A DNA stretch of 64,000 nucleotides from positions 56,636,699 to 56,700,698 of the forward strand of contig CM055097.1 in NCBI GenBank assembly GCA_029204225.1. The letters run 5' to 3'. Below, piece after piece: positions 23,088 through 34,985 of this stretch. Below the pieces are notes generated by a model. It saw only the letters and a program-made list of their open reading frames with translations, was not told where the DNA came from and made no database searches. The stretch comes from Diphasiastrum complanatum (lineage: Eukaryota > Streptophyta > Lycopodiopsida > Lycopodiales > Lycopodiaceae). The translations under genes and the position numbers were made by a program. Numbering within the stretch: position 1 is the stretch's first letter; each line of letters opens with the position of its first letter.

Positions 23088-23545
23088 GATGAGGTCATGG
23101 CACATGTAGAAGGGCCAAAGACAGAGGAACTATTGGTGTTGGAGGTGAATAAGGGTCTGCTAATTGCAGAGCTAGAAAGGATGGGGTTTGTTGTTGTTAC
23201 GGTCACTAGGACTTGGTGTTTCAGCAAAGTTCGGAGTGTTGAGAAGGCTTTGAATTGGATGTTGGACTCTGAGGATCATCTGGATATTGATGAATTGCCT
23301 AAAGTGGCTGTGAGCAAGGCAGAGTTTCCTAAGGACGAAGGCTAAGTCACAGGGGTTGAACGGAAAAGTGTGGCAGGAGGAGCAAATTTGGATTGGGATG
23401 GAGTTGTACGCCAAAAGGCTTGAGGAAGACCAAAAGCAGATAATAGCCTTGACGAAGGCTGGAAAAGAAGAGGAGTCAGAGTGCAGAAATGAAGCCTTGC
23501 AATTGTGGAAACATTTCAAGAGGAATCTTTGTCTTGTGAGTTGAA
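23088..23545 (+). pseudogene. UBA/UBX-domain protein pseudogene (UBXN1/plant PUX-like)
   Basis: The frame open to 23345 reads LEVNKGLLIAELERMGF, then SVEKALNWMLDSEDHLDIDE, the UBA domain and following DPDIDE motif of UBXN1-type and plant UBX-domain proteins, which link ubiquitin to the CDC48/p97 unfoldase. After a +1 shift at about 23335 it continues AKSQGLNGKVWQEEQIWIG, then ELYAKRLEEDQKQIIALTK, equal to the family's Lys/Glu-rich helix (ERIRIGKELLEAKRIEED). There is no intron where plant genes usually have several, suggesting a processed or transduced copy. The UBX domain itself is absent. It starts immediately after an LTR and ends near another LTR-like edge. Confidence 0.7.
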
Positions 23546-23705
23546 GATCTGGTCAGCAACGGGTTGCATCAACAAAAGGATCTTGATTCATTTTCAATAT
23601 TGCAGAGCACCAAAAATCAAATGGACAACCAGCCATAGCTCAATGGAAAATTATTTTGTCACTCACCACCATAAGAATTTTGCATCTATTCGTCAAGTGG
23701 GAGAT

Positions 23706-23861
23706 TGTTGGGAATTGTGCCCATGATACATCCATGGGACTCATTAGTCACATATGACAAGTATTCATCACAAAATAGAGCTACAAAACTAGATGACCCT
23801 GGCCAGAAAACAGTTGTGCCTCTGAAAAGTGGCGTAGTGGGCCCCGCGTAACCGATTGAGG
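23706..23861 (+). mobile_element. Possible copia LTR start, truncated
   Basis: CAAGTGGGAGAT followed by TGTTGGGAATTGTGCCC is typical of a copia polypurine tract and 3' LTR start. The LTR would be cut at 23861, exactly where the inverted-repeat arm begins. No second copy is in the window, so this is a motif-based guess. Confidence 0.4.
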
Positions 23862-25824
23862 ATTAGTACTGTATAGATGGCCCTAGAATACAAAGTATGT
23901 ACTTTTACATGGAGCTGAACATGTAGAAATGAAGACCAAAGTTTGGCGCAACTTCATAGAGAACCCTTCTAACTGCACAGAAGAGGTCACACTGTCACAA
24001 ACTTCATATGTGGCATAGATTACAGTGTACACCATTGAAAACGGCCTTCCAAGAGAACATCGTTATCAAAGTCAAAGTTGTATCTGTAGAATAAAATCAG
24101 ACCACATTCCTTCATAATCAGTAAGTAAATTGATCAACCTCAACAAATCAGTAATCACTCCAAAAGGCAGCTGAAGACCCTTCCACGTCGAGACACCTTC
24201 TCCAAGTTCACCTTCAGCACTAAAACTAGGGTGATAGTAGCTCTCCCTTATCAACAGATAATCCTTGATAGGAAGCAACACCTTGTTAGTGCAATACTAC
24301 AATACCACTCGAAAGTCTAGAATACCGTGCACCTTGGAAATAGCATAGACAATCACATGTACAACAACATACATAATCGTGAAAGCTTCACGCCAGCTCA
24401 GAGATAGGAAGGAACAAACTAGATAGCCTTTGGGGCTAGGCTTATCTGTGATTATGAAAAGTGAGATTTATTCACATATTTACACTAGTTTTGTCAATCT
24501 CATTCAGATGGGCTACTGTTAACTAGCATGAATTTGAACTTTTAGCTTAAAAGAGACTCTATGAGTTTTTTGAGATCTCCCCTATCTAGAAAGAGACCAC
24601 TAGATGCTGCAAAGTTTGGGCCGCATATTCACGTAGTACGATATCCAGCACACGCAGTGCATCCTAAGCAATAGGAGTAGGCTAAGGGTTTATTAGAGTA
24701 TCTATAGCCTTCATATTGACTATGGTTGCAAATTCTATCTTCATTGTACATTCTCTGTAGAAAGAAGTCTTCCTCTTTTTCTTTTTGTTGTCGTCTTCTG
24801 AAGTGGGAGGCTCCTCACTGCCAACTTCCTCAATAGCATGATCACATGTTTTACCCCCTCCGGATCTGCACTGAATCATTTAAATAAAATTGACTGGTAA
24901 CAATGTTACTAGTGCCTTCTTTGGAACCACTTCCTTTATGTGTGTAGCTAGCCTATGTAGAATGATTCCCAAGTCACCAAAATGAAAGATTTGCAAGGGA
25001 CTAGATAGTAGAGCCTGGCCATAAGGACTTATCGATTCAGAACAAATAAAACCCACTTACACCTGATGTCTGAAATCTTACTTCCACTCTTCAAGTCCTT
25101 TACTGTCTTTTCCTGTCCATGCAATTAATCCATCTTTCATACTAAAGAAATCATGTGATTCTTCTTCCATGAATTATGTTTGTTAAATTTTATTTTCACA
25201 TTTTAATTTTGAAAGAGTTTTTTGCTTTTGCAATATGAATGCTACAATCATCAATAGTAAATCTCGAAGGATAGGAAAGCTCGTAGCAGGTATGACTGCT
25301 CTCTAGTACTATCTCGTATAGACATTACTTACTGATCTTATCCTCAATCGAGGCACATCATGAGTGATAATGAGTAATTCCTTGAGCTTAGGTGATAAAT
25401 GCCTATCTTGAGTGCAAAAGTCACATGTACATTGTATTGTGAGCTTATAAAGCTGGTGTCAAATTACTTCAATTTCAATTTTTCAGCTTACTCCATTTTC
25501 AAAAAAAAAATTGGACTTTTAAATATTGGTCTTTTATTTAAACAGGTGACTTTCATTATTGTGATAGTTTGGATGTACTACTAGCATAGTTGTAGGAGTT
25601 GCAAGCAAATTTTGGCATTATGCATTGATGAATCATAGTTTTTATATCAGCTAGCTTGTCACTAAAATATATGGGACTGCTGCGCTCTTACAAAAAATAG
25701 ATTTTTTACTATTGCGGGCCTGAAGCTTCTTGTTGCTTCAATATTGTCTCTATAGTCAGTTATTGTTGGAGGTGTGAATATTTCACAAATTAGAAAACTC
25801 ATTGGATTGTACTCACAAGCTTAA
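23862..25824. other. Right-arm sequence upstream of the hAT gene, no gene
   Basis: Mirror of 13856-15869. Short ORFs at 24682-24879 (minus) and 25399-25584 are conserved only through the duplication. Nothing else recognised. Confidence 0.5.
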
Positions 25825-26826
25825 ATGGAAACTTCCAAAGATGTCAGTGAAACAAGTGAAAAATGTGTAATTAAATACATTAAGAAAAAACAATCTAGCA
25901 TTCTTGTAATGTTTGGAGCTAACAACAAAAAGCACACCGAGAAATATGCTTGTGATGGGTGCAACGAGGAGCAAAAAGTTGATGCAGAACAAGAAAAGAT
26001 TCAATCATCCAACCTCCGAAAGAATCTAGAAGCTCTTAGAATTGCAGAAGCTTGTAGCAAGTGGCAAGATCGATGGATCATTGATTACCCGTGGCTAGAG
26101 TTCAACAAAGAATTAGGAATGGTGTACTATAAAGTATGCAAGCAACAACCAAACCATTTCAAAAATGTATTTGGAACTTTGGGGAGCACTAACATTCGTG
26201 CTAGTGCATGGTTGGATCATGGTAGGTCCAAAGTCCATAGACATATATATAGAGATCAGATTGAAGCAGAGATAACAACAATACAAGAAGCGAATGCTAC
26301 TATTCGCGGTAGAAAAGAAGAGGCGTTGTGGGCCTTGTTTAAGGTGGCATATTTTATTGCAAAAGAGGATCTTCCCTACACCAAGTTCCAATCTGAACTA
26401 TGTTTGTTACGATCCCTTGGATTGAAAACAATGACAAAAAGTCTCTATCAACATGATAAGGCCTGTGCTGAATTTATAAAACACATTGCTGAATCATTAC
26501 GAGAAAGTATTTTGGAAAAAGTAAAGCAAAGTCCTTTCTTTGGATTAATGGTGGATGAGTCCACGGACATATCTGACAAGAAGTCCTTGATTATGTATTT
26601 GTCTTACATTGAAAACTTCAATCCTATAACTTCTTATTTTTGTCTTATTTCTTTAGAAAATGAGAATGCCGAATCAATTTACGATGCAATCATGGCTGTT
26701 TTTGGTGACTCAAACCTAAATAGCAATGACCTAGATTCATTGGACTTTTCAAATGCAATCAACTCTTGGACGAGATCGGCTGAGTATAGGCACATTTTTT
26801 TGAAGTCAAATGATAAGTTGATGTAA
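25825..26826 (+). CDS. Internally deleted hAT transposase, open frame of 333 aa
   Basis: Starts METSKDVSETSEKCV, the same ATG as the left-arm copy (13855). It keeps the N-terminal zinc-finger-like region (about residues 70-135; one ligand changed, VYYKVC for VYCKVC), the DUF4371 segment and the first catalytic Asp (VDESTD, about residue 243). At residue about 301 the frame passes directly from DSNLN to SNDLDSLDFSNAINS, an in-frame 1.37-kb deletion that removes the rest of the core and most of the dimerisation domain. It then runs into a private 3' sequence ending KSNDKLM. It cannot be a transposase. The frame is free of stops whereas the longer copy has about five breaks. It may be a remnant, or a DNA-binding derivative; expression is unknown. 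Confidence 0.7.
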   Translation: METSKDVSETSEKCVIKYIKKKQSSILVMFGANNKKHTEKYACDGCNEEQKVDAEQEKIQSSNLRKNLEALRIAEACSKWQDRWIIDYPWLEFNKELGMVYYKVCKQQPNHFKNVFGTLGSTNIRASAWLDHGRSKVHRHIYRDQIEAEITTIQEANATIRGRKEEALWALFKVAYFIAKEDLPYTKFQSELCLLRSLGLKTMTKSLYQHDKACAEFIKHIAESLRESILEKVKQSPFFGLMVDESTDISDKKSLIMYLSYIENFNPITSYFCLISLENENAESIYDAIMAVFGDSNLNSNDLDSLDFSNAINSWTRSAEYRHIFLKSNDKLM

Positions 26827-27317
26827 AGTTTGTTGTCTACATTTTTGTAAGTTATGAATTTATGCACTATTTCAATCTTATCCTTTTTATTTCTGTTTTC
26901 ATTGGTTAACATATGGATCATGATCTATTGTGCTAATTGATGATCTTATATGCTTTCCTAAACGTTGTATCAAATTTTTCCTAATGAATTTAAAAAAGAA
27001 TTTTAGATTTTTGAGTAGTATACTGCAATTGAGGTAGTGCAATGTGTTTTCATAAGTATTTCAAATACTTATAGATCTTCAGATCTTCTCATAATAAACA
27101 AGCATAATCACCATGAAGAATGTGATATAGAAAGATATTGAATTGATTCCATTGCACAGGTTTGGAACAAGAAGACAATCTCAGAAGATCAGAACAATCT
27201 CATTGCTTGTTACTTTAATTTGAAAAGGCTGTCTATTTTTATGTTTCGGCCTAAAACAAATTCTAGTTAGGTAGCTGAGTGTTTTATACAAGATCTAGAA
27301 AAGTTGTTTTTGGTCAT
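26766..27317. other. Segment present only in the right arm
   Basis: About 550 bases inserted between CAACTC and CTGCAAAAATGAGC, which are adjacent (11545-11565, complement) in the left arm. It supplies the last 20 or so codons and stop of the deleted hAT ORF. I see no terminal inverted repeat or target duplication; it may be sequence lost from the left arm instead. Confidence 0.5.
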
Positions 27318-29550
27318 GCTGCAAAAATGAGCTCTTTTTCTTTACAGTGATTCTGTTTGCTGCATAATTTTGTATGTTTCCATGATGATTTCAAGCACTA
27401 TCTCTTGCAGACGTTTGTTGACTCCCTCGTATTGAGCAGATGTTTTAGAGTTGATTATACATTGTATGTTGATGTTTTAATGCTGAAATGTGGGTATAAG
27501 CTAATGTGCCTTTTATGTGACCAGAATGTATTAAGTCGATGTAGAGTTGATGTGACAAAAATCTGTCTAATAAAGATAGAATTTTACATGTTCATGCAAT
27601 GATTCAAAACACCATTTTAGCCAACAACGTACTTTTTTGGTAAGTTTTTAGGCTTTTGTGAGATTTTTCTGTAAGCTTTAGAAATTTAAATGCGGCAATC
27701 TTATAGAAAGTGTTATGTCTATTGGTGGCTTTTGTTTTTGTCCTTAAGCATGTGTTCTCGTGTTGATGCACAACTGTTTTCCACATGTTGATGCATAATT
27801 GGTGTTCTCGTATGTATGTAGGGAGTAAGGTTCCGATATCCTTAACAAATTGCACATCTTTGGTTTTGGTAAGACCCAGTTTGTTGACTCTGCCTATCCT
27901 TCACATGAAAATATAGTTCATCAATAAATGAACGAAAATGAATCAAATTCAATGCTTCCTGCATGAAATATTTTTTGAAATCACTTTGAATATTGAATAC
28001 AATTAGCTTTTAATTGCACTTTTTTGTGTGCACATAAGTCTTTTGCAAAGCTTTGTTGATATTCTTAAAGAAATGTTTGCATGATTGTAGTGGTTGACGT
28101 TTCTAGTTTTATAGGTTTTATTGCATGTGTTATGATAGCAAATATTTCTAAAGATAATTTTGGAGATGTTTTGGCCTATTGTCCATTCATAATTTTGATA
28201 GGTTTTTGAGGCATGTCACAATATCAGCTATGCAGTTAAGATTGCAGTTGCACCATATAGTATGGGTACATTTGTGAAGCATATCAATGACCTCATTTAG
28301 AAGGAAACAAGAGGCATGCTGAAGATCCTCTTCTACAATGTTATCAATGATGCAATGTTGTGCACGGAGCATGCTTGCTGGAAGACTCTTACCTGCTATG
28401 GATGTTGTCTATGGCTTAAAGAGACAAGGAAAAATCCTTTCTGGTTTTGGAGTCTAGCTTATAAGTTAAAAATGGTGTTTTTTAATACCAGCTTCAGTTG
28501 ATTATACTATCTTCGAGAACTCCATTAAGTAGGGCTTTAGTTTATGATATACTTTTCTTATGAGCTATTGAAGGATTCTGGCATGACTGCAAGCCTCACC
28601 TTGTTATGAATTTACAAATGTCGCTTTCTTTGAATGTATTTCATCGTTGGCATGGCACCATCTCTTGAGATAATGAAAATGATGGACGATTAGAGTTTGG
28701 ATGTCTTTGTTGGAGACTTCTAATGTACTTGCTATTGTGCAATTTGATGTTGTTATATCTCATTTTGATCCTTTCAAGGCATTGTTTAACTTTTTTTTTT
28801 GCATCAAAATTCTGTTGCCATGGTTACAATAACATAATTGTAGTTGAATCGATCATGCTAGTGTAAGTTGTAAATTTAATGCTAAGGTTTTATTGTTTGT
28901 CTTATTTTTGGGTGGAGGACAACTACAAATTAGTGCAAGAAATTAGACGGCAAGCTAGAATTTTTCACAGTTTTAAACCTTAGATAGTTTGTTTTAATAG
29001 GATTTTTTAGACAGTTTTTTAATTATTGTAGGATTCACGAGGCTATGTTTCAAAAATTCTAGGATTCCACAGATATTAATTTTAAAAAACCGATACATGA
29101 ACATGTGTATAGGAAAATTTAGTATAACTCCAAAGAGGTTTCCCGATCACTGGGGTGTGGGGGGGGAATGTAATAATACCTCCCCTCCTCTCAAAAGTAC
29201 AATCTATTGGAGAATTGATAGGGGAGGAAAGTGGCGCACCTCCCAACAAGCCTGTCACCTCTCTCCTTGCAAAGCCCGCTTAGTCTTAAAAAATAAAATA
29301 AAATTCAAGTTTCAAATCTTAATGTTTAGAAGTTAAAACTTTTAGCACTAAGATTGTTAATCTTAGAAAAATCTATTCTAAGGTAAATCTTGAAGGCTTG
29401 TCCTTCTCAGGCCGTACTTTCTTCTTTCTTCCTCTCTGTACTTGCATATCTCCAAAGGATTGGAGAGAACTGTGGTACGTTGGAGTTGGAGAGGGGAGAA
29501 AGGGTCAGAATTGAATTTCATTAAGTCTTTGGGGTCCATGAGCCATGTGG
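27318..29550. other. Non-coding outer half of the right arm
   Basis: Mirror of 7805-9965 plus 11500-11565. AT-rich, short ORFs only; none recognised. Confidence 0.55.
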
Positions 29551-30044
29551 ACATCTACTTGCAAGACTTCCAAGAGGCTGCTTCGTGGTTTTTTAACTGC
29601 ATAGACGGGGTACTCCTTAAGCTACATTTCATTCTGGGCTTGCCCAAGGAATATCAATTGGAGGTACGCCGTAATCAGCCACAGTCCTTAGAGGATGCTG
29701 TGTGTTTTGCTCGTATTTTCGACGATACGCACATGATAACCCGCAAAGAGCAACCAAAGCCCAAAGCCAAAGACAAATGATCTACCGATCCTTCTTTCAA
29801 AAAGGGCAAGGAGCGCATGGTCAGCGAAGCTTCTCCTTCGGGGAAGAAAAAGAAGCGCCCTCGGTTGGAGAGAGCGGGCTTCGACAAGGCCAAAAGCGAC
29901 GGGCTATACTTCTCCTGCATGGAGAAGGGGCACCTTTCTAAGGACTGCCCAAAGAGATGGAAGAAGGGTGGCCACTCCTTTAAGGCAGCAGGTATCCTAG
30001 CCATTGTGGTCCTAAGTGAATATGCCAGTAGGTTGAGTTTTTAG
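29551..30044 (+). pseudogene. Ty3 gag fragment
   Basis: One frame with a single TGA at 29778-29780. It reads LHFILGLPKEYQLEVRRNQP, then SLEDAVCFARIFDD, the retrotransposon gag (capsid) signature, followed by a basic stretch (GKKKKRPRLERAGF) and a zinc knuckle whose first cysteine is lost (YFSCMEKGHLSKDC). The fragment starts exactly at the outer boundary of the inverted repeat, which therefore broke into or was inserted beside this element. No pol follows. Confidence 0.75.
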
Positions 30045-32150
30045 CTCTAAATGCTATATTCCAACCATGTCGAGTATAGACCTACCTCCTATATTCCAAG
30101 GAGGTAGGGTGAAATTACCAATCAACATTATGAGACATACATGCAATTCAAACTTCAAGTTTTATACTCTAATCACGATTTGGATTCAGAACTTGAAAGG
30201 CCATTCATACAGAATAAAAAAATCTCCCCTCATGCAACAATTCTTTCAAGATGTGCTCCTAGTCTATATTATCCATTAGACTTTATCATCAAAGAAAAAT
30301 ATCTCAAAAGATCAACGTTCATGGTTCCTCTTACAACTTAGAGATATCATTCCAAGGCACACAATAAAAGGGATACAACCCAATAACATTCCCCAAAGAT
30401 AGAATGAATCAAATTGTAGCGAAAATAATACTTGGAACTTTTTGATGGCTCCCAATCCAAATGACGCGCTAAGAAATCCGAGACCGGAGGTTGCCTTTTG
30501 TCTACCTTTCCTTGTAGAAGTGCTCGGGAATGTGTTGAAGGGTAGCGTCTCAAACCCGCTTCCAAAGTGATGGAACTTCCAAGGATATAGCCATAATATT
30601 GATTATGCCCACGGAGGGACAAATGAGCTAGTATCTCGCTACTCAGTGAGTAGACATAATGTGCTCTCAAAAGTATAACTTTGGCCTCATATCCTTTCTC
30701 GTAAGAATAACGAAAAAGTATATAATTTTATCACTCTCTACACACACCCCTCATTTCAATGAATCAATTGATATAATGATGTGATACTATGAGTATTTTA
30801 TCAAAGGAAATTTCTCACTTATCACTCATACTCACAAACACCATGAAACTGAATCTATAATAAGTCCATAAATGTAAAATGAAGATCTCTCAACCATTTC
30901 TCTCTTTCTTTCTCTCAAAAACTAAGCTCTCTAAAAAATTAGTAGTCTCAAAAAGTGGTAATCCCAAAAAGTATTAATCTCTCAAACTAGCAACTTTGCA
31001 CTATTGACTCAATAATATATATCTCAATGAGCAAAATCTCTAAGCTTTTATAGGAGATGGGGAGGGGTTTGCCACGTTGGAATGAAGCCAAAGTGGTGAT
31101 GATACCATAAAGATTTTTGCTCAGCACCCGTGTGCTTTCGTCATTTATCTTTTACTCCCATGTAAGTGTGCATAAAGGCCTTGCATCTCATTGGACCATG
31201 TCTCGACTTTGCATTTTTGGAAGGTGGGAAAGGGTTTACTTGGCCATTTTGTCACTTTCTATTTTATCATTGAAAGGTAAGACCCCTTGACCAAAGTCAA
31301 GAGACTTTAAGGTTGTGATCTCCTCTTGTCTCCTATACAAGGAAGGGGAGAGCCTTCATTTTCTTTTCTTTCTTCTCTTTTCATTTTGTCAAGTCGAAAT
31401 ATCCCATAGCACTTGCGGTGGGTCACACCCGTTTAGGACCGTTCTTGTCTATGGAGGGTTGCACCTTGTCTGTAAAGGTCTTGACCTTTGTTCCCAATAT
31501 CAATTTGAGTGCCTGAACTATTATTGCTTCCCTTAGATCAGCTTTGTTGGCTTGTTAGTGATTTGCATAGGAATGTTTACTGATGCTCTGATGTCGATTC
31601 TCTTCAACTCTTCGGTCTCAGATTTCTTTTTAGGTCTCAAGGAAAAGAACGTCCTGCAAAATCTCAGATACCTTTCTATACTAATAAAAACCCAAGGTTA
31701 CATAGATGAAATCAGACGTACATCAGCCGAATTAAACTTGATAGCCAATTCTAAGGCTAATTTTTATTTAAAAACTCTATAGTTTTTTTTGGACGAATTG
31801 GGACCCCTTCGGCATGGGCTATACTGGCCAAATCTATGCTGGTTACACCTTGATTTAATCAACTTCTATTAGAAACCATACAATATATTGCATAAAACTT
31901 TGAAAATTAGCTCAATTTTTTGTGCTAAATGATCGGCTAACAAATTAGGATCATGGTCAAGACACTCCCATGGATCAATCAACCTCTAATCCTACCTTTG
32001 ATTTATCTAAACCTGATAGTGTGGCACAAGCACTAAAAATACCTCCTCTTGTTAAAGTGTATAAAGAGGAAAAGAAAGAGAGGAGTCTATAAGTAGTTAA
32101 TTCATGGTCTAATGTTTGGAATAAATATTTTGACGTGAATATATTTTATG
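30045..32150. other. No gene recognised
   Basis: Two kilobases of AT-rich sequence with short, unconvincing ORFs. 30900-31000 repeats words such as CTCAAAAAG and AAGCTCTC. I see no LTR boundary or known domain. Confidence 0.5.
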
Positions 32151-32882
32151 AAAGTGAAAAACTCTCCCCCACCACTATTTTCTAGATAGAAAAGCCTTAG
32201 TCTGGTGGGAGGTTTTTGTAGCCAAAGAATAACAACCCTTAACATGGGAGACATTTTGCCTAGTATTCAAAAAATACTTTCTTCCACTGTTTGATGATTA
32301 TGAACATTTTCAAAAGCTTTCAAAATTAACCATGGCTAAAGGCCTTGATCAATTCATTCAAGATATCTATGAGTATCTTACTCCTCTTCATAGTGAAATA
32401 CCTCCAAAGATACAAATGCTCATGTTTATTGATGGATTACCGAAAGACTATCAAGTGGATGTTAGAAGGAACCATCTTGATACCCAAGAAGATGCTATTA
32501 GGGTTGCAAATTTTTTGGATGATACTCCTAAGCCACATAAGAGTTATCACCCTAATGAGCAAAAGAAGGGTTTCCAATTTAAAAGAAAGGATAACAAAGT
32601 TACCAATGAGGCATCTTAAAATCCTAATTCTAAGAAATCCAAACACCACTTTAATAGATATCAAGGTGACAAGAAGGACCTAGCAGAAACTCGAAGAAGA
32701 ATCTTTGCTTCAAGTGCAATGTAGAGGGTCACCTTGCACACGATTGTGTCAAAAACAAAGCCTCAACCTCAAGTATCATATCTCAAAGTAATGAGATGGA
32801 TATTTGTTTTCTTAGTTCAATGTTTTATGGACCTAATGAGTTAATCTGGATTAAGGGTAAAATTGGAGGACATGTTATCTAA
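32150..32882 (+). pseudogene. Ty3 gag fragment with intact zinc knuckle
   Basis: In frame: RKALVWWEVFVAKE, a stop, then QPLTWETFCLVFKKYFLP, LSKLTMAKGLDQFIQDIYEY and LMFIDGLPKDYQVDVRRNHL, the classic Ty3 gag capsid sequence. Downstream, in shifted frame, comes CFKCNVEGHLAHDC (about 32705-32746), a complete CX2CX4HX4C nucleic-acid-binding knuckle. The frame ends at a TAA at about 32882. It is related to, but distinct from, the fragment at 29551. No protease motif follows before the sequence changes to a likely LTR. Confidence 0.8.
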
Positions 32883-33170
32883 TAGGGTCTTTTCACATCG
32901 GCCGCTTGTAGATCTTTACGAGTTGCGGAGTTGCCTTTATGCCAATGATGTGCTTCCATAAGGGTGTTAATGGATCTTAGGGTTAATGGATGTTAGAGTT
33001 AGATTTGGATCTTCCATTCATGCTGAAATCTGAACTATACTATCGCTCTCATGGGAACGAATCTACGCGTGACAACTAACTTTGTCTCTTTGATGCTAGA
33101 TTGATTAGATCTTGGATTCGGGCTAGGCAAGGAAAGAAACCCACTACAATTTTGGCACCATTGCCGAAGA
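32876..33170 (+). mobile_element. Probable 5' LTR end and primer site of a Tat/Athila-like Ty3 element
   Basis: TTTTGGCACCATTGCCGAAGA (primer-site match 33153-33170) resembles the tRNA-Asp complement TGGCGCCGTTGCCGGGGA used by many plant Ty3 elements, with four mismatches. The sequence before it ends CCCACTACA (33149), a plausible LTR end. A candidate LTR start is TGTTATCTAATAGG at about 32876, just after the gag fragment stops. No matching 3' LTR was found downstream in the window. Confidence 0.5.
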
Positions 33171-34306
33171 GCTATGCCAAATTTTCAGCATGTTTGTTGG
33201 ATGGTTAACTTGCACTAGGCATCTTGTCGTGGCATGAATAGTATTAGATCTGCATTTTCGATTAGTTTGGGAGTGATTTTTTTTTATTTGAGTGGATTTG
33301 CTTGTCTGAATATCTTTCCTTGTTCTACAATCCGATTAGATTTCAAACCTCATTCATATTTGGATCTGAGATATAAAAAAAAACAACAAAAATCGATCAA
33401 ATCTGCCAGATTTTGGTCAAAAAGAAACAAAAATTGTCATCAGAGCTGATAACTTTTTGCCATCTTTCAAAAAACCTTCACCGAGTTGCAGACACCTTTG
33501 GTTTTGATCATAGAACCTTAAGTTTGAAGGGCGAACAATCCTTTCTAGCAGATTTCCAGAGACATTAAAAAAATCGTCAAAAACGTCAAAAATTCACCAA
33601 AACCCTAAAAATACAGAAAAAGAACCTTCGCTCGATTCACTGTGCATAGGTGTGATTCAAATCTATCTACTGCCAGGTTGGCGAAGAATAATATAAAAAA
33701 TAGAAGGGTTTTCTGAGGATCAGTTGTCATATTGCCATATTTTTGTCAAAAAAGTCACTTTTTTGCAAAAGTACTAGTATTACTCTTGATCTTTGACAAA
33801 ACCTTTACCGACTTTCCAAAACATTCTATTTATAATAAAATATTATTTTTGGGCTCTTCTTGTCCAGATCTTAAAAAATCTTGAATTTTACCCTCGCCAA
33901 ACTATAGAAATCGTATTTTTTTTTGTGTCAGAAACCTTCGCCGCGTTTATCCTAGCTTTATCTGTGTCAGATCTTGCATTTGAGAGTTCCTCAAAGGTTA
34001 TTCCCTCAAAAATTGTTAGAAAAGTTGATCAGAGTGTTTTTTTTTTTTTCTAAAATAGCACTGTTGAACCTTCGCCGAGCCAATCTTCGCCTAGGGAACC
34101 TTTGCCAAGTTTTGATTTTTTAGATCAAGTCTGTGTCAAAATTTGGGTCAAATCTGATACATTCTGATTTTATTCTGAATATTTTTTCATTTTTTGAGAA
34201 GTATCGATTGATTGAATTTCGAAATCTTTTTCACGATATAGAAATTTGATTCTTGGAAAGTGAAATAAATCAAACAGATCTGATCTGAGATAGTTTTGAT
34301 TGGAAA
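33171..34306 (+). other. Long untranslated leader of the Ty3 element with recurring CCTTCGCCGA words
   Basis: About 1.1 kb between the primer site and the first gag codon. It holds at least eight variants of AACCTTCGCCGAG (near 33475, 33624, 33800, 33888, 33936, 34066, 34084 and 34098), irregularly spaced in otherwise T-rich DNA. No ORF is convincing. Confidence 0.5.
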
Positions 34307-34966
34307 ATGTCTATGGCAAAAATTTTCCTCAAGACAGCACAAGATTGGTACTATAATCAAGATGAAACTGAGCATACAGATTGGGAGGTTGTTAAATGAG
34401 CCCTTATCACACGGTTCAAACCTCGAACTCTTCATAGAAGAGCCTTTTCTACTTTTAAGTAAAATTAAAATGGGAAAGAGAGAAATGGTTCAAGATTACA
34501 TTGAACGAGTGAAATGCCTCAGATCTGAGTGCGAACCTGAGTTGATTAACGAAAATGCCATGATTATGTGGTTTTTGTCAAGTTTACCTAAACGAATCAG
34601 ACGTGAGCTGAAACGCCATAATGAGTATGCACTCTTGCAAAGTGCTATGGACAATGGAATTCGGGAGGAGGATGAAGATTCAGATGATGAGCCGAATATC
34701 AATATGTTGTCTTATACAGCAGGGCAGACTACTATGACATCCACCACTATGGCATCAACAAATGCCAACACTACTGCAGAAATGATGCTCAATGAGTTCG
34801 AGAAACTCAGGAAGAACTAGCAGAAACAGATGAAAAAGTTGCAGTCACAATTTGATGAGAAGATCAAAGCATTGGAAGATTTCCATGAAAAAGCGAACAA
34901 GGAATCTGAGAAGTTTGCAAAGACTTTTCCTACCAGAAAAAATGTCTGGTGAAGACCAGTAGCTCA
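34307..34966 (+). pseudogene. Gag of the Ty3 element, frameshifted
   Basis: Begins MSMAKIFLKTAQDWYYNQDE at 34307, has an in-frame TGA at 34397-34399, continues ALITRFKPRTLHRRAFSTF, and changes frame at about 34445 into GKREMVQDYIERVKCLRSEC and then FLSSLPKRIRRELKRHNEYA (frame ending 34820). This is the DUF/retrotrans-gag pattern W-L-TW-EF--RF. A coiled-coil-like Glu/Lys stretch follows (34830-34930). No zinc knuckle is seen. Non-functional. Confidence 0.7.
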
Positions 34967-34985
34967 GAATAAATCAAGTATACCC

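Larger units (their letters stand above)
23862..29550. repeat. Large inverted repeat, right arm (5.69 kb)
   Basis: Reverse complement of 7805-15869 with three large differences: deletion of 1.37 kb inside the hAT gene (junction about 26726), a private 0.55-kb segment at about 26766-27317, and absence of about 1.5 kb at 27365. The outer end at 29550 abuts a Ty3 gag fragment. Confidence 0.85.
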
